Of a DNA stretch of 64,000 nucleotides, positions 25,339 through 34,777 are shown one piece after another. Origin of the DNA: Mesoflavibacter sp. GTDB taxonomy: Bacteria; Pseudomonadota; Alphaproteobacteria; UBA8366; Aestuariispiraceae. The DNA is taken from assembly GCA_017792345.1 (NCBI GenBank), contig CP051228.1, positions 3,998,148-4,062,147 on the forward strand, written 5' to 3'. The translations under genes and the position numbers were made by a program. The stretch's first letter is position 1, and each line of letters opens with the position of its first letter. The notes below the pieces were generated by a model that was not told the origin of the DNA, did no database searches, and saw only the letters and a list, made by a program, of their open reading frames with translations.

Positions 25339-25788
25339 ATGCCCCACATTTTGGTGGTCGAAGCGCCGTATTACGCGGACATTACCGAAGAACTGACGCG
25401 CGGCGCGCTGGCGGAACTGGACGCTCAGGGCGCGACCCATGAGCGGGAAACCGTTTTCGGCGTGTTTGAGATCCCCGCAGCCATCTCCATGGCGAAGACC
25501 GTGCGCAATGCCGACGGATCGCCGAAATTCGACGGCTATCTGGCGCTGGGTTGCGTGATCCGGGGGGAGACGACCCATTACGACTATGTCTGCAACGAAA
25601 GCGCGCGCGGGCTGATGGATCTGTCCGTGCGCGACCATCTGGCGATCGGCTATGGCGTTCTGACGGTTGAGAACGAGGATCAAGCCTGGGCCCGCGCCCG
25701 TGTCGATGACAAGAACAAGGGCCGGGATGCGGCCGCGGCCTGCCTGCGTATGATTGCGCTGCGCGGCCATTTCGGCCTGTCGATCTAG
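25339..25788 (+). CDS. ribH: 6,7-dimethyl-8-ribityllumazine synthase
   Basis: 149 residues. It condenses 5-amino-6-ribitylaminouracil with the RibB product. FEIPAAISMA and LGCVIRGETTHYDYVC, with the catalytic His in THYD, are diagnostic; GVLTVENEDQAWAR is a variant of the usual GVLTTEN loop. A Shine-Dalgarno-like AAAGGACAACGG precedes the ATG. It sits between ribB and nusB, the usual order. Confidence 0.94.
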   Translation: MPHILVVEAPYYADITEELTRGALAELDAQGATHERETVFGVFEIPAAISMAKTVRNADGSPKFDGYLALGCVIRGETTHYDYVCNESARGLMDLSVRDHLAIGYGVLTVENEDQAWARARVDDKNKGRDAAAACLRMIALRGHFGLSI

Positions 25789-25800
25789 GCGGTGGCGCAG

Positions 25801-26292
25801 ATGAGCGAGAATACGAACAAGAAGCCCAGCCGTGCCACGCGTCGACGCGCCGCCAGACTGGCCGCCGTCCAGGCGCTCTACGACATGGAAGTGTCCGGGC
25901 ATAACGCGGTTCAGGTCATCGACAGTTTCCGGCTGCGCGGCGGCACCGCCGATCTGGATGGCGAGATGATCCTGGCCGATGGCGAATTTTTCACCGAGAT
26001 CGTGCGCGGTGTGACGGCATCGATCCCGGATCTGGACGCCATGATCGGATCGGCCATCGATTCAAGCCGGAAGGTAACGTCGCTGGAAACCGTGCTGCGG
26101 GCGATCCTGCGGGCGGGGGCCTATGAAATGTCCCGCCGCGACGACATCGATCCGCCGGTCGTCATCAGCGAGTATCTGACCGTGACCGCCGCCTTCTACG
26201 ATCCGGCCGAAACCGGATTCGTGAACGGCATTCTCGACCGCCTGGCCAAGGTCCTGCGTGGCGACGAATTGCCGGATGCGGATAACGGCTGA
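25801..26292 (+). CDS. nusB: Transcription antitermination factor NusB
   Basis: 163 residues, all-helical. The N-terminus SRATRRRAARLAAVQALYDMEVSG and C-terminal VVISEYLTVTAAFYDPAETGFVNGILDRLAK are the NusB signature; NusB binds the boxA RNA with NusE during rRNA antitermination. A GTG at 25792 would add three residues; ATG 25801 has better spacing from GGCGGTGG. It follows ribH by 12 bases and precedes thiL by five. Confidence 0.94.
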   Translation: MSENTNKKPSRATRRRAARLAAVQALYDMEVSGHNAVQVIDSFRLRGGTADLDGEMILADGEFFTEIVRGVTASIPDLDAMIGSAIDSSRKVTSLETVLRAILRAGAYEMSRRDDIDPPVVISEYLTVTAAFYDPAETGFVNGILDRLAKVLRGDELPDADNG

Positions 26293-26297
26293 CCGCC

Positions 26298-27275
26298 ATG
26301 TCGGACGATGCGGGCGGATCGGGCGAGTTTCACCGGATCGCGACCTATTTCGCGCCATTGGCTCGGGGGACGGACGCGTCGCTGGGCCTGACCGACGACG
26401 CCGCGTTGTTGTCCGTCCCGGCGGGGATGGAACTGGCGGTGACCGCCGACACGCTTGTGGAAAGTGTCCATTTCATCGGCGATGAACCGGCCGACGAATT
26501 GGCGCAGAAATGCCTGCGGGTGAATCTGTCGGACCTCGCCGCGATGGGCGCGCAGCCCTATGGTTATTTTCTTTCCCTCAGCCTGCCGAACCGCATTGAC
26601 GATGCCTGGGTGGCAGCCTTCTGTCAGGGGCTGGGCCGGGATCAGACCGAATTCGATTGGCATCTTCTGGGCGGCGACAGCACGTCGACGCCAGGGCCGA
26701 TCTCCATCGCCGTAACCGCCATGGGCCTGGTGGAGAAAGGCCGCGCGATGCGCCGTTCCGGGGCGAAGCCCGGAGACGCCGTCTTCGTGTCGGGTACCAT
26801 TGGCGACGGATTCCTGGGCTTGCTGGCGGTCCGGGGGCAATTGCCTTACGGACCGGAAGCGGACGCCGTCCGCCGCCGCTACAACGTGCCGGATCCGCGC
26901 ATTTCCCTGGGGCGCAGCCTGGCGGGGGTCGCGCATTCGGCCATGGATGTGTCCGATGGGCTGGTCGCGGATCTGACCCATATCTGCGCGGCGTCCGGGG
27001 TCGGTGCCGATATCCATGCGCCCGCGGTGCCCGTATCGTCGGCCGCGGCAGAATTGCTGGCCGGTGCACCGGACCTTTTTCCCGACATTCTGACCGGCGG
27101 GGACGATTACGAATTGCTGGTGACCGGACCGGAAGAGGCGGTCTTATCCGCCGCCGCGTCGTCGGGGACACGCCTGACCCGCATCGGGGCCATCAGAAGC
27201 GGGGCGGGTGTTTCGGTTCTGGACGGCGACGGCCAAGTGCTGCAATTCGTTAAGACCGGTTTTCGGCATGGCTGA
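26298..27275 (+). CDS. thiL: Thiamine-monophosphate kinase
   Basis: 325 residues, AIR-synthase-like fold. It phosphorylates thiamine monophosphate to the active diphosphate. LTDDAALLSVPAGMELAVTADTLVESVHF, KCLRVNLSDLAAMGAQP and MDVSDGLVADLTHIC are the metal/ATP-binding motifs. It lies five bases after nusB, the conserved nusB-thiL pair. No TPP riboswitch was recognised in front of the unit. Confidence 0.95.
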   Translation: MSDDAGGSGEFHRIATYFAPLARGTDASLGLTDDAALLSVPAGMELAVTADTLVESVHFIGDEPADELAQKCLRVNLSDLAAMGAQPYGYFLSLSLPNRIDDAWVAAFCQGLGRDQTEFDWHLLGGDSTSTPGPISIAVTAMGLVEKGRAMRRSGAKPGDAVFVSGTIGDGFLGLLAVRGQLPYGPEADAVRRRYNVPDPRISLGRSLAGVAHSAMDVSDGLVADLTHICAASGVGADIHAPAVPVSSAAAELLAGAPDLFPDILTGGDDYELLVTGPEEAVLSAAASSGTRLTRIGAIRSGAGVSVLDGDGQVLQFVKTGFRHG

Positions 27276-27347
27276 ACGCTATTTATTTCAATAGCTTGCC
27301 GCATCGCGTACACTCCCGCCGTCTAGCACACCCGCGGGTCCGCGTTT

Positions 27348-27785
27348 ATGAAGAAATTGCTCCTTATTCTGCTCTTGCTGCTGATCCTTGGCGGCGGTGG
27401 TGCCTATTACTATTTCTTCATGCTGGCGCCGCAGGATGAATCCGCCGAACCGCCGCCACCGCCGCCGCCGGACAATCGCTTTGTCGAAATGAAATCCCTG
27501 CGCATCCCGGTCATGCGGGGCGGGGTGGTGGTGAACTATGTCGTACTGCATCTGACATTGGAGACGGTCGGGCCGGACAACGAAGAATTGACGCAGTCGC
27601 TGCTGCCGCGCCTGCGCAACGCCTTCCTGACCGATCTGCATGGCTATTTTGCCACTGTGTCGGTCGAGGACCGGCTGATGGTCAAGGCCCTGAAACGCCG
27701 GCTGCAGATCATCAGCAATCGCGTTCTGGGACCGGGCACCGTCAATGAGGTGCTGATTCAGAAAGCCTTCAAGCAGAAGGGGTAG
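27348..27785 (+). CDS. FliL-like membrane protein
   Basis: 145 residues: a membrane helix at residues 3-25 (LLLILLLLLILGGGGAYYYFFML), a proline run (PPPPPPP), then a C-terminal domain with IPVMRGGVVVNYVVLHLTLET, resembling FliL, the flagellar basal-body-associated protein that surrounds the stator. No other flagellar structural genes are near; the mot genes lie about 19 kb away. A FliL-like gene after thiL recurs in Alphaproteobacteria and may have a non-flagellar role. Confidence 0.75.
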   Translation: MKKLLLILLLLLILGGGGAYYYFFMLAPQDESAEPPPPPPPDNRFVEMKSLRIPVMRGGVVVNYVVLHLTLETVGPDNEELTQSLLPRLRNAFLTDLHGYFATVSVEDRLMVKALKRRLQIISNRVLGPGTVNEVLIQKAFKQKG

Positions 27786-27902
27786 TCGCGCTGCCGTTCG
27801 TGGCCGGTACTACCAATTTGCGCTAGCCATCCGGGGCGAACGGGCTATTGTCTGGTCCGTCGCACATCCTTCATATGTCAGCAAAACCGGGACACGTTAC
27901 CG

Positions 27903-29498
27903 ATGAGAGATCTCGAGCTTCCGGGCCGCTCGCCCGTTCACGCGCCCAATGCCATGGCGTCCACGTCGCACCCCCTGTCGACCCAGGCGGCGATCCGCAT
28001 CCTGATGGCCGGCGGCAACGCGATGGACGCGGCCATCGCGGCCTGCGCGGTGCAGTGTGTGGTCGAGCCGGGTTCCACCGGGATCGGCGGCGACAATTTC
28101 TGTCTCTATGCGCCGCAGGGCGGGGCGGAGATCATTGCCTTCAATGGCTCCGGTAAAGCCCCGAAAGCCGCCAATGCGGCCTGGTACCGCGAACGGGGGT
28201 ATACGGAGATCCCGCGCGATGTGCATGCGGTGACGGTGCCGGGCGCGGTCGATGCCTGGTGCCGGTTGCACGCCGACCATGGGAAACTGCCGCTGGCGGA
28301 GGTTCTGGCCCCAGCGATCGGCTATGCCCGTGACGGGTTTCCGATCTCCTCGCGGGTGCATCGCGATTTCGCGGCTGAGTTCGACCTGATCTCCGCCGAA
28401 CAATCCACGGCGGACGCCTATCTGATCGATGGGGCCGTGCCCGCGATCGGCGCGCGCCTGGCATTGCCGGAACTGGCAGCGACCCTGCAAAAGATTGCCG
28501 AGAATGGGCGTGACGGCTTCTACGCCGGCGACGTCGCGGACGATATGGTGTCCTATCTGCAATCCAAGGGCGGGCTGCACACGGCGGAAGACTTCGCCGC
28601 GGTGAAGGGGGATTATGTCACCCCGATCTCGGCCGAATACCGGGACATGACGGTCTGGGAATGTCCTCCGAACGGGCAGGGCGTCATCGCGTTGCTGCTG
28701 ATGAAGGCGATGTCCCGCATCCGGGCGGATCTGGGCAAAGGGCCGATCACGGCGGACCGGATCCATTACGAGATCGAAGCCTGCCGCATGGCTTATCGGG
28801 CACGAAATCTCTATCTCGCGGACCCCGCCTTCGCGGATGTTCCGGTGGAAGCGCTACTGTCCGACGCCTATGCGCAATCCATCGTGGATGCGATCGATCC
28901 GGCCCGTGCCGGCGACCCGCCGAAGGATATCGCCCTGCCTAAACATAAGGACACGGTCTATATCACGGTGGTCGACAGCGACCGGAATGCCTGCAGCTTC
29001 ATCAATACGCTGTTTTACGGCTTCGGCAGCGGCCTGACCGCACCGAAATCCGGCGTGTTGCTGCAGAACCGGGGCATGGGCTTCACCCTGGAAGACGGGC
29101 ATCCCAATGTGATCGAGGGCGGTAAGCGGCCGCTGCACACCATCATCCCGGGGATGGCGACCAAGGACGGCAAGGCGGTCCTGTCCTTCGGTGTCATGGG
29201 CGGCCATTATCAGGCCATGGGCCAGGCGCAGTTCATGTCCCGCCATTTCGATTACGGATTGGATATTCAGGAAGCCATGGACGCGCCGCGCTTCATGCCT
29301 GATCCGTTCAATGGTGAGGTCGAAATGGAAGCGACCGTTCCGGACGCGATTCAGCAGGATTTGCGGGCGCGCGGTCATCGCCTGGTCAAGCCGCGCGCGC
29401 CGGTCGGCGGGTCGCAGGCAATCGAGATCGATTGGCAGCGCAACCTTCTGACCGCCGGGTCGGACCCGCGCAAGGACGGCTGTGCCATCGGCTATTGA
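27903..29498 (+). CDS. ggt: Gamma-glutamyltransferase family hydrolase
   Basis: 531-residue Ntn-hydrolase precursor. ASTSHPLSTQAAIRILMAGGNAMDAAIAA and GSTGIGGDNFCLYA are the N-terminal family signatures. The likely self-cleavage nucleophile is Thr351 in KDTVYITVVDSD, beginning the small subunit, which continues with GSGLTAPKSGVLLQNRGMGFTL. No signal peptide is visible, so it looks cytoplasmic, unlike the periplasmic glutathione-degrading E. coli Ggt; such proteins may act on other gamma-glutamyl or amide substrates. The Shine-Dalgarno is weak. Confidence 0.9.
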   Translation: MRDLELPGRSPVHAPNAMASTSHPLSTQAAIRILMAGGNAMDAAIAACAVQCVVEPGSTGIGGDNFCLYAPQGGAEIIAFNGSGKAPKAANAAWYRERGYTEIPRDVHAVTVPGAVDAWCRLHADHGKLPLAEVLAPAIGYARDGFPISSRVHRDFAAEFDLISAEQSTADAYLIDGAVPAIGARLALPELAATLQKIAENGRDGFYAGDVADDMVSYLQSKGGLHTAEDFAAVKGDYVTPISAEYRDMTVWECPPNGQGVIALLLMKAMSRIRADLGKGPITADRIHYEIEACRMAYRARNLYLADPAFADVPVEALLSDAYAQSIVDAIDPARAGDPPKDIALPKHKDTVYITVVDSDRNACSFINTLFYGFGSGLTAPKSGVLLQNRGMGFTLEDGHPNVIEGGKRPLHTIIPGMATKDGKAVLSFGVMGGHYQAMGQAQFMSRHFDYGLDIQEAMDAPRFMPDPFNGEVEMEATVPDAIQQDLRARGHRLVKPRAPVGGSQAIEIDWQRNLLTAGSDPRKDGCAIGY

Positions 29499-29655
29499 TG
29501 GCGCTGAATTGAAGGTTGGCGCGGTTTAGTGCCTTCCTGACCCAAAAACCTGTGACGGTATGGAGGCTTGGCCGGTCCGGTTCGAGGGCGTAATCAAGTG
29601 CATCCAAACTAAACCGGCATCCGCGCGCCGATCCTAGTGTGAGAGGACGTCTCAG

Positions 29656-30921
29656 ATGAGTAGCCAAACCGGCGCCGAAACGGTGCAGGGCCAGGACCCT
29701 ACGAAGCGCAATGTCTTGATGCTGTGCATTGCGTTGGCCCTGTCCAATACGGGCACCGTGGTCGTTATGACGGTCACGGCGCTGTCTGGGGTGTATCTCG
29801 CTCGGGAAGGGGTCAGCTATGCGATCCCGTTTATTGGAGTGGTTCCCGAGAAAGCGCTGTCGACCTTGGCCTTGTCACTGCAATTCGTGGCGACGATGGC
29901 CTCGGCGCCGCCCGCCGCCCTGTTCATGGTGCGGTATGGCCGCAAGGTCGGGTTCACGCTGGGCCAGATCATCGGTGCGTTCGGCGCCGCGCTGGCGGTT
30001 TTCGCGCTCTATGAGCAGGACTTCTGGATCTTCGTCGCGGCCGGCGGATTACTGGGCATCCATAACGCATTCTGGCAGCAATACCGGTTCGCGGTCGCGG
30101 ATACGGCCTCCGACAGCTTCCGGGCAAAGGCGGTCTCTTATGTCATGCTCGGTCCAATCGCTGCGGGTGTATTCGGTCCCGGTCTGGCGCAGATCAGTAT
30201 GAATGCCTTCGCACCTGCTTTGTTTGCAGGGGCTTATGCGTCAATCTTCGTCCTGAACATCATTGCCATCGGCGTCTTGCAGTTCATCCGGATTCCCGTG
30301 CCGCCCCGTCGGAAAAAGGGGGATGACACCGGTCGGACGACGAAAGAACTGCTGACCCATCCTCAGTTTCTGGTCGCCGTGCTGGCAGGCATGGTCGGCT
30401 ATTCCACCATGTCCTTCCTGATGACCGCGACGCCCCTTGCAATGGTTGCCTGCGGTCTGGCGTCCACCGACGTTCCGGTCGTCATTTTCGGCCATGTGAT
30501 CGCGATGTTCGCACCGAGCCTATTCACCGGTTCGCTGATTCAGCGTTTCGGGGCCCACCGCATCATTCTGACCGGCGCGTTGCTCTATATTTTCTCCATC
30601 GGGGTCAATGCGATGGGGGTGGAGATCGAACAGTTCTTTATTTCCCTGGTCCTTGTCGGTGTGGGCTGGAACTTCATGTTCGTCGGCGCGACCACGGTCC
30701 TGACGGATTTCACCTCGCCACAGGAAAAGGCGAAGGTGCAGGGGCTGAACGACTTCCTGGTTTTCGGGTCGGTCGCCGTCGCCAGCCTTCTGGCGGGTGC
30801 GTTGCAGCAGATCTTCGGCTGGACCACGGTTTTCATCAGCATCGCTGGACCGGTTACGGTTGCGGCGCTGTGCATCATGATCCTGCAGGGCCGTATCCGC
30901 CGCGCGGTGGCAGCGGAATAG
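29656..30921 (+). CDS. MFS transporter
   Basis: 421 residues with 12 predicted membrane helices, and a central cytoplasmic loop (VPPRRKKGDDTGRTTKELLTHPQ) dividing the two six-helix bundles. The motif YGRKVGFTLGQIIGAFGA in loop 2-3 is the MFS signature A region. Substrate is unknown. GAGAGGACGTCTCAG precedes the ATG. A 157-base gap separates it from ggt, so it may have its own promoter. A short stem (GGAGCG-TAT-CGCTCC, 30921-30935) sits directly at the stop. Confidence 0.9.
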   Translation: MSSQTGAETVQGQDPTKRNVLMLCIALALSNTGTVVVMTVTALSGVYLAREGVSYAIPFIGVVPEKALSTLALSLQFVATMASAPPAALFMVRYGRKVGFTLGQIIGAFGAALAVFALYEQDFWIFVAAGGLLGIHNAFWQQYRFAVADTASDSFRAKAVSYVMLGPIAAGVFGPGLAQISMNAFAPALFAGAYASIFVLNIIAIGVLQFIRIPVPPRRKKGDDTGRTTKELLTHPQFLVAVLAGMVGYSTMSFLMTATPLAMVACGLASTDVPVVIFGHVIAMFAPSLFTGSLIQRFGAHRIILTGALLYIFSIGVNAMGVEIEQFFISLVLVGVGWNFMFVGATTVLTDFTSPQEKAKVQGLNDFLVFGSVAVASLLAGALQQIFGWTTVFISIAGPVTVAALCIMILQGRIRRAVAAE

Positions 30922-30999
30922 GAGCGTATCGCTCCACGATATCTTGCGCTTCCGGGCCCGGTGAATACAATATCCGGTGAAGCCTGAGGAGAGTAAGGT

Positions 31000-33231
31000 A
31001 TGTCCGAAGAAACCGCCGCACTGGATATCCGCCCGACACCGCTCGCGGACGCGTTAAGCACACGCTATCTGGCCTATGCCATGTCCACGATCACCTCGCG
31101 GTCGTTGCCGGACGCGCGGGACGGGCTGAAGCCGGTGCATCGGCGACTGCTTTACGCCATGCGCGAATTGAAGCTGAACCCGGATTCCGGCTTCAAGAAA
31201 TGTGCGCGTATCGTCGGGGACGTCATGGGTAAATATCACCCCCATGGCGACCAGGCGATCTATGACGCGATGGTGCGTCTGGCCCAGGAATTCGCGGTAC
31301 GCTATCCGCTGGTCGACGGTCAGGGCAATTTCGGCAATGTCGACGGCGATAACCCGGCGGCCATGCGCTACACCGAGGCGCGGCTGACCGAAACCGCCAA
31401 TCGTCTGTTGGCGGGCATCGATGAGAATGCCGTCGATTTCCGGTCAACCTATGACGGCGAGGGCGAGGAGCCCATCGTCCTGCCTTCCGCCTTTCCGAAC
31501 CTGCTGGCGAATGGCGCGGCCGGGATCGCGGTCGGGATGGCGACGTCCATTCCGCCGCACAATGTTGCGGAACTTTGCGATGCGCTGGGGCATCTGATCC
31601 GACATCCAAATGCGTCGATCCAGAAACTGACCGAATTTGTGCCGGGCCCGGACTTCCCGACCGGTGGCATTCTGGCCGAAAGCCCGGAGGCGATTACGGA
31701 GGCCTATGCGACGGGGCGGGGTTCCTTCCGCATCCGCGCGCGGTGGGAAGTCGAGAAGCTGAAAAGTGGCCTTTGGCAGATCGTCGTCACGGAAATCCCG
31801 TACCAGGTCCAGAAATCTCGCCTGATCGAGCGGATCGCGGAACTTATTCAGGAGCGCAAGGTCGCGATCCTAGGCGATATCCGGGATGAATCCGCCGAGG
31901 ACGTTCGGATCGTCATCGAGCCGAAATCCCGCAATGTCGAGTCGGAAATGCTGATGGAAAGCCTGTTCCGTCAGACCGATCTGGAAACGCGTTTCGGCCT
32001 GAACATGAACGTCCTCATCGAAGGCGGCAAAATTCCGAAAGTCGTCAATCTGCGTGAGGCGCTTCAGGCCTTTCTTGATCACCGCCATGACGTGCTGATC
32101 CGGCGGTCGGAACACCGCAAGGATCAGATCGAACGCCGGATGGAAATCCTGCAAGGCTATATCATCTGCTATCTGAATCTCGACGAAGTCATTCAGATCA
32201 TTCGGGAAGAGGATCACCCGAAACAGGTGATGATGGAGCGGTTCGACCTGACGGAATTGCAGGCGGAATCGATCCTGAACATGCGTTTGCGCAGCCTGCG
32301 GAAGCTCGAAGAGTTCGAAATCCGCAAGGAACATGAAGCCCTTGCCGAGGAATTGGCCGGGATCATCACCCTTCTGGGCGATACGGACCTCCGCTGGAAG
32401 CGCATCGCGGAAGAGATCAAGGATCTGAAAAAGGCCTATGGCCCGGACAGCGCGCTTGGCCGACGCCGGACCGAAATGGGCGAGGCCCCGAGCGGCGTCG
32501 TCGTCCCGCTGGAAGCGATGATCGAGAAGGAACCGGTCACGGTCGTTTGTTCCGCGAAAGGCTGGATCCGCGCGATGAAAGGCCATTTGGGGCCGGACGC
32601 GGATATCAAATACAAGGAAGGCGACAGCGCGCGTTTCGTCCTGCCGGCCCAGACCACGGACAAATTGCTGGTTTTCTGCAGCAATGGACGGTTCTACACG
32701 CTGGGCGCCGACAAGCTGCCCGGCGGGCGGGGCAATGGCGAACCGTTGCGCCTGATGATCGATCTTCCGAACGATCATGAAATCGTGTCGATCACGGTGC
32801 ACGATCCGGAGCGCAAACTGTTGGTCGCGTCCTCCGACGGTCGGGGCTTCCTGGTCGCAGAAAAGGACGTCGTCGCCCAGACCCGAAACGGCAAACAGGT
32901 CCTGAATGTCAGCGGTAAGGTCGAGGCGGCCATTTGCCGTCCCGTCGCCGGTGCGGATGACAGCGTTGCTGTGATCGGCAAGAATCGCAAATTGCTGGTC
33001 TTCGGCCTCGACGAATTGCCGGAAATGGGCCGGGGGCGCGGCGTGATGCTGCAGAAGTATCGGGACGGCGGCTTGAGCGATATCAAGACCTTCGCACGCG
33101 CCGACGGCCTGACCTGGCAGATCGGCGAGCGCACCCGGACGGAGGCCGATCTGACAACATGGGTCGGCAAACGCGCCGCCGCCGGCCGGATGCCACCCGC
33201 AGGCTTCCCACGATCCAACAAGTTCGATTGA
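31000..33231 (+). CDS. parC: DNA topoisomerase IV subunit A
   Basis: 743 residues. The breakage-reunion domain has [31 protein letters not shown] and [11 protein letters not shown] with the active-site Tyr124; it is followed by a beta-pinwheel C-terminal domain. The short C-terminal domain and lack of the GyrA box QRRGGRG support ParC over GyrA. ParC with ParE decatenates daughter chromosomes. GAGGAGAGTAAGGT is a strong Shine-Dalgarno. parE is not in the window. Confidence 0.94.
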   Translation: MSEETAALDIRPTPLADALSTRYLAYAMSTITSRSLPDARDGLKPVHRRLLYAMRELKLNPDSGFKKCARIVGDVMGKYHPHGDQAIYDAMVRLAQEFAVRYPLVDGQGNFGNVDGDNPAAMRYTEARLTETANRLLAGIDENAVDFRSTYDGEGEEPIVLPSAFPNLLANGAAGIAVGMATSIPPHNVAELCDALGHLIRHPNASIQKLTEFVPGPDFPTGGILAESPEAITEAYATGRGSFRIRARWEVEKLKSGLWQIVVTEIPYQVQKSRLIERIAELIQERKVAILGDIRDESAEDVRIVIEPKSRNVESEMLMESLFRQTDLETRFGLNMNVLIEGGKIPKVVNLREALQAFLDHRHDVLIRRSEHRKDQIERRMEILQGYIICYLNLDEVIQIIREEDHPKQVMMERFDLTELQAESILNMRLRSLRKLEEFEIRKEHEALAEELAGIITLLGDTDLRWKRIAEEIKDLKKAYGPDSALGRRRTEMGEAPSGVVVPLEAMIEKEPVTVVCSAKGWIRAMKGHLGPDADIKYKEGDSARFVLPAQTTDKLLVFCSNGRFYTLGADKLPGGRGNGEPLRLMIDLPNDHEIVSITVHDPERKLLVASSDGRGFLVAEKDVVAQTRNGKQVLNVSGKVEAAICRPVAGADDSVAVIGKNRKLLVFGLDELPEMGRGRGVMLQKYRDGGLSDIKTFARADGLTWQIGERTRTEADLTTWVGKRAAAGRMPPAGFPRSNKFD

Positions 33232-33641
33232 CGCCTATCGCGCATAATTTCGACCCGGGAGGTCGCTGGCGGCTAGCCAGACTGGTCTTTGACTTCTCGG
33301 AAGGCACATTTCTGCGTGGAACGGGCGAAATGCAGGCGGTCGCGGACGGGGCGAGGCTGTGGCGGCTGCACGAGACCTTGATCTTCAACGGATTTGAAGC
33401 CCAGCGCGACTCGCTTTGGCAAATCGAGGGGCAGTCACTGCATCTGCGCTACGCCGACGGTGCGCCGCTGGTCGTTCTCGACCTGACGCAGGGCACGGCG
33501 AAAGATGCGCATCTGTGTGCCCCGGACCGGTATCTGGCGCGGTTCAAAACCCTGGGGTCGGATCGGTTCAAACTGTCCTGGCGGGTCACCGGCCCGCGCA
33601 AGAACTACGCTATGGTGACGGACTACCGGCGCCTAGGTTAG
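33228..33641 (+). CDS. DUF6314-like protein
   Basis: About 137 residues. The pattern [24 protein letters not shown] then [10 protein letters not shown], and the end [20 protein letters not shown], is typical of DUF6314, a small lipocalin-like beta family of unknown function. The likely start is TTG 33228, overlapping the parC stop in a TTGA arrangement, which implies translational coupling. An ATG at 33159 within parC is a longer alternative without a family match. Confidence 0.72.
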   Translation: MTPIAHNFDPGGRWRLARLVFDFSEGTFLRGTGEMQAVADGARLWRLHETLIFNGFEAQRDSLWQIEGQSLHLRYADGAPLVVLDLTQGTAKDAHLCAPDRYLARFKTLGSDRFKLSWRVTGPRKNYAMVTDYRRLG

Positions 33642-33669
33642 TATCGTCCCATAACAGGAAGGGACGGAC

Positions 33670-34038
33670 ATGAAATTCGCCTATCAGCATGCCAAGGACG
33701 GGGTTTTTGACGATAAAGGATTGAGATCCTTCTTTCAGTACAAGGATTTAGGCATCGATGCTGCGACCGGCGGACGGTTCCATGCTCAGGTCATCCGGGC
33801 GGCGGAAGCCTGTACCGAAGGGACCGGCCGGCATACGCACACGCTCGATTTCCAAATGGTCTATGTTCTGCAGGGCTGGGTGAAATTCTGGTATGAGGGC
33901 GAAGGCGAAGTCACGCTGGAGAAAGGGGCCTGCGTCCATCAACCGCCCGGAATTGCGCATGAACTGACGTCCTGTTCGGATGATTGCGAGCTTTTGGAGA
34001 TCACGTCGCCCGCACTGTTCGAAACACATGACGCGTAG
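33670..34038 (+). CDS. Single-domain cupin protein
   Basis: 122 residues. The two cupin motifs are GRHTHTLDFQMVYVLQGWVKFWYEG, with metal-ligand histidines, and CVHQPPGIAHELTSCSDDCELLEI, so a metal-binding beta-barrel is expected. Function is unknown; such proteins act as small dioxygenases, isomerases or sensors. The Shine-Dalgarno AGGAAGGGAC is strong. It is 28 bases after the DUF6314-like gene and 72 before bioY. Confidence 0.82.
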   Translation: MKFAYQHAKDGVFDDKGLRSFFQYKDLGIDAATGGRFHAQVIRAAEACTEGTGRHTHTLDFQMVYVLQGWVKFWYEGEGEVTLEKGACVHQPPGIAHELTSCSDDCELLEITSPALFETHDA

Positions 34039-34110
34039 GGGTTTTTCCGCTATAAGCGCCTCCGACCCCACTAAACGATAGACTTAATTGCAGCAAAGGG
34101 AGTTGCAGAT

Positions 34111-34725
34111 ATGTCCAATGCGATCGCAACGATGCCGACCTTGGCCGACACGCTCTGGCGTGCCGAAGGCCAGGCCCGGTGGGTTCGCAACGCAATTCTG
34201 ATCCTCGCCGGTTCCGCCCTGATGGCGATTGCCGCGAAGATCAACGTTCCGATGATCCCCGTGCCGATGACGATGCAGACCTTCGCGGTGCTGGTCATCG
34301 CCATGGCCTATGGCTGGCGTCTCGCCGGTGCGACCCTGCTGGCCTATCTGGCCGAGGGCGCGATCGGCCTTCCGGTCTTCGCTTCCGGCGGCGGGCTGCT
34401 TTACATGGCCGGCCCGACGGGCGGCTATTTGGTCGGCTTCTTCGTGGCCGCCGTCACGGTCGGCTTCCTGGCCGAGCGTGGTTGGGACCGCGGGCCGGTA
34501 GCCACCTTCGCGGCGAACACGATCGGTACCTTCTTGATTTTCGTCTTCGGCTTGGCGTGGCTGACCTATCTGTTCTCGCTGTCCGGCGACAAGACGCTGG
34601 GGGACGCTTTCGGTGCGGCCGTCACGAATGGCGTGACGCCGTTCCTGATCGGTGCGGTCACCAAGATCGCCCTGGCGTCCATCGTCCTGCCGCTGGCGTG
34701 GAAGACGTTCGGCAAACTGCGCTGA
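34111..34725 (+). CDS. bioY: Biotin transporter BioY
   Basis: 204 residues, six hydrophobic segments. MQTFAVLVIAMAYGWRLAGATLLAYLAEGAIGLPVFA and GPTGGYLVGFFVAAVTVGFLAERG are the BioY signature. It is the substrate-binding S component for biotin; no ECF ATPase genes (bioMN) are adjacent, and BioY can work alone or with a shared module. GCAAAGGGAG precedes the ATG. I found no BioR-type operator (TTATCTATAA-like) in the 72-base upstream gap. A strong bidirectional terminator follows. Confidence 0.95.
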   Translation: MSNAIATMPTLADTLWRAEGQARWVRNAILILAGSALMAIAAKINVPMIPVPMTMQTFAVLVIAMAYGWRLAGATLLAYLAEGAIGLPVFASGGGLLYMAGPTGGYLVGFFVAAVTVGFLAERGWDRGPVATFAANTIGTFLIFVFGLAWLTYLFSLSGDKTLGDAFGAAVTNGVTPFLIGAVTKIALASIVLPLAWKTFGKLR

Positions 34726-34747
34726 ACCTTCCGATTGCGGAATTGGG

Positions 34748-34777
34748 AAAGGCCCGGCGGCGACGCCGGGCCTTTTC
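34748..34777. terminator. Bidirectional intrinsic terminator between bioY and the TRAP cluster
   Basis: A perfect 12-base stem AAAGGCCCGGCG / CGCCGGGCCTTT with loop GCGA is followed by a T on the plus strand and flanked by an A-run on the left, so it can stop transcripts from both directions. bioY ends 22 bases to its left, and the minus-strand dctM stop is at its right edge. Confidence 0.88.

Noticed and set aside
34039-34110. Possible BioR operator upstream of bioY
   Set aside because: No TTATCTATAA-like palindrome is present in the 72-base gap.
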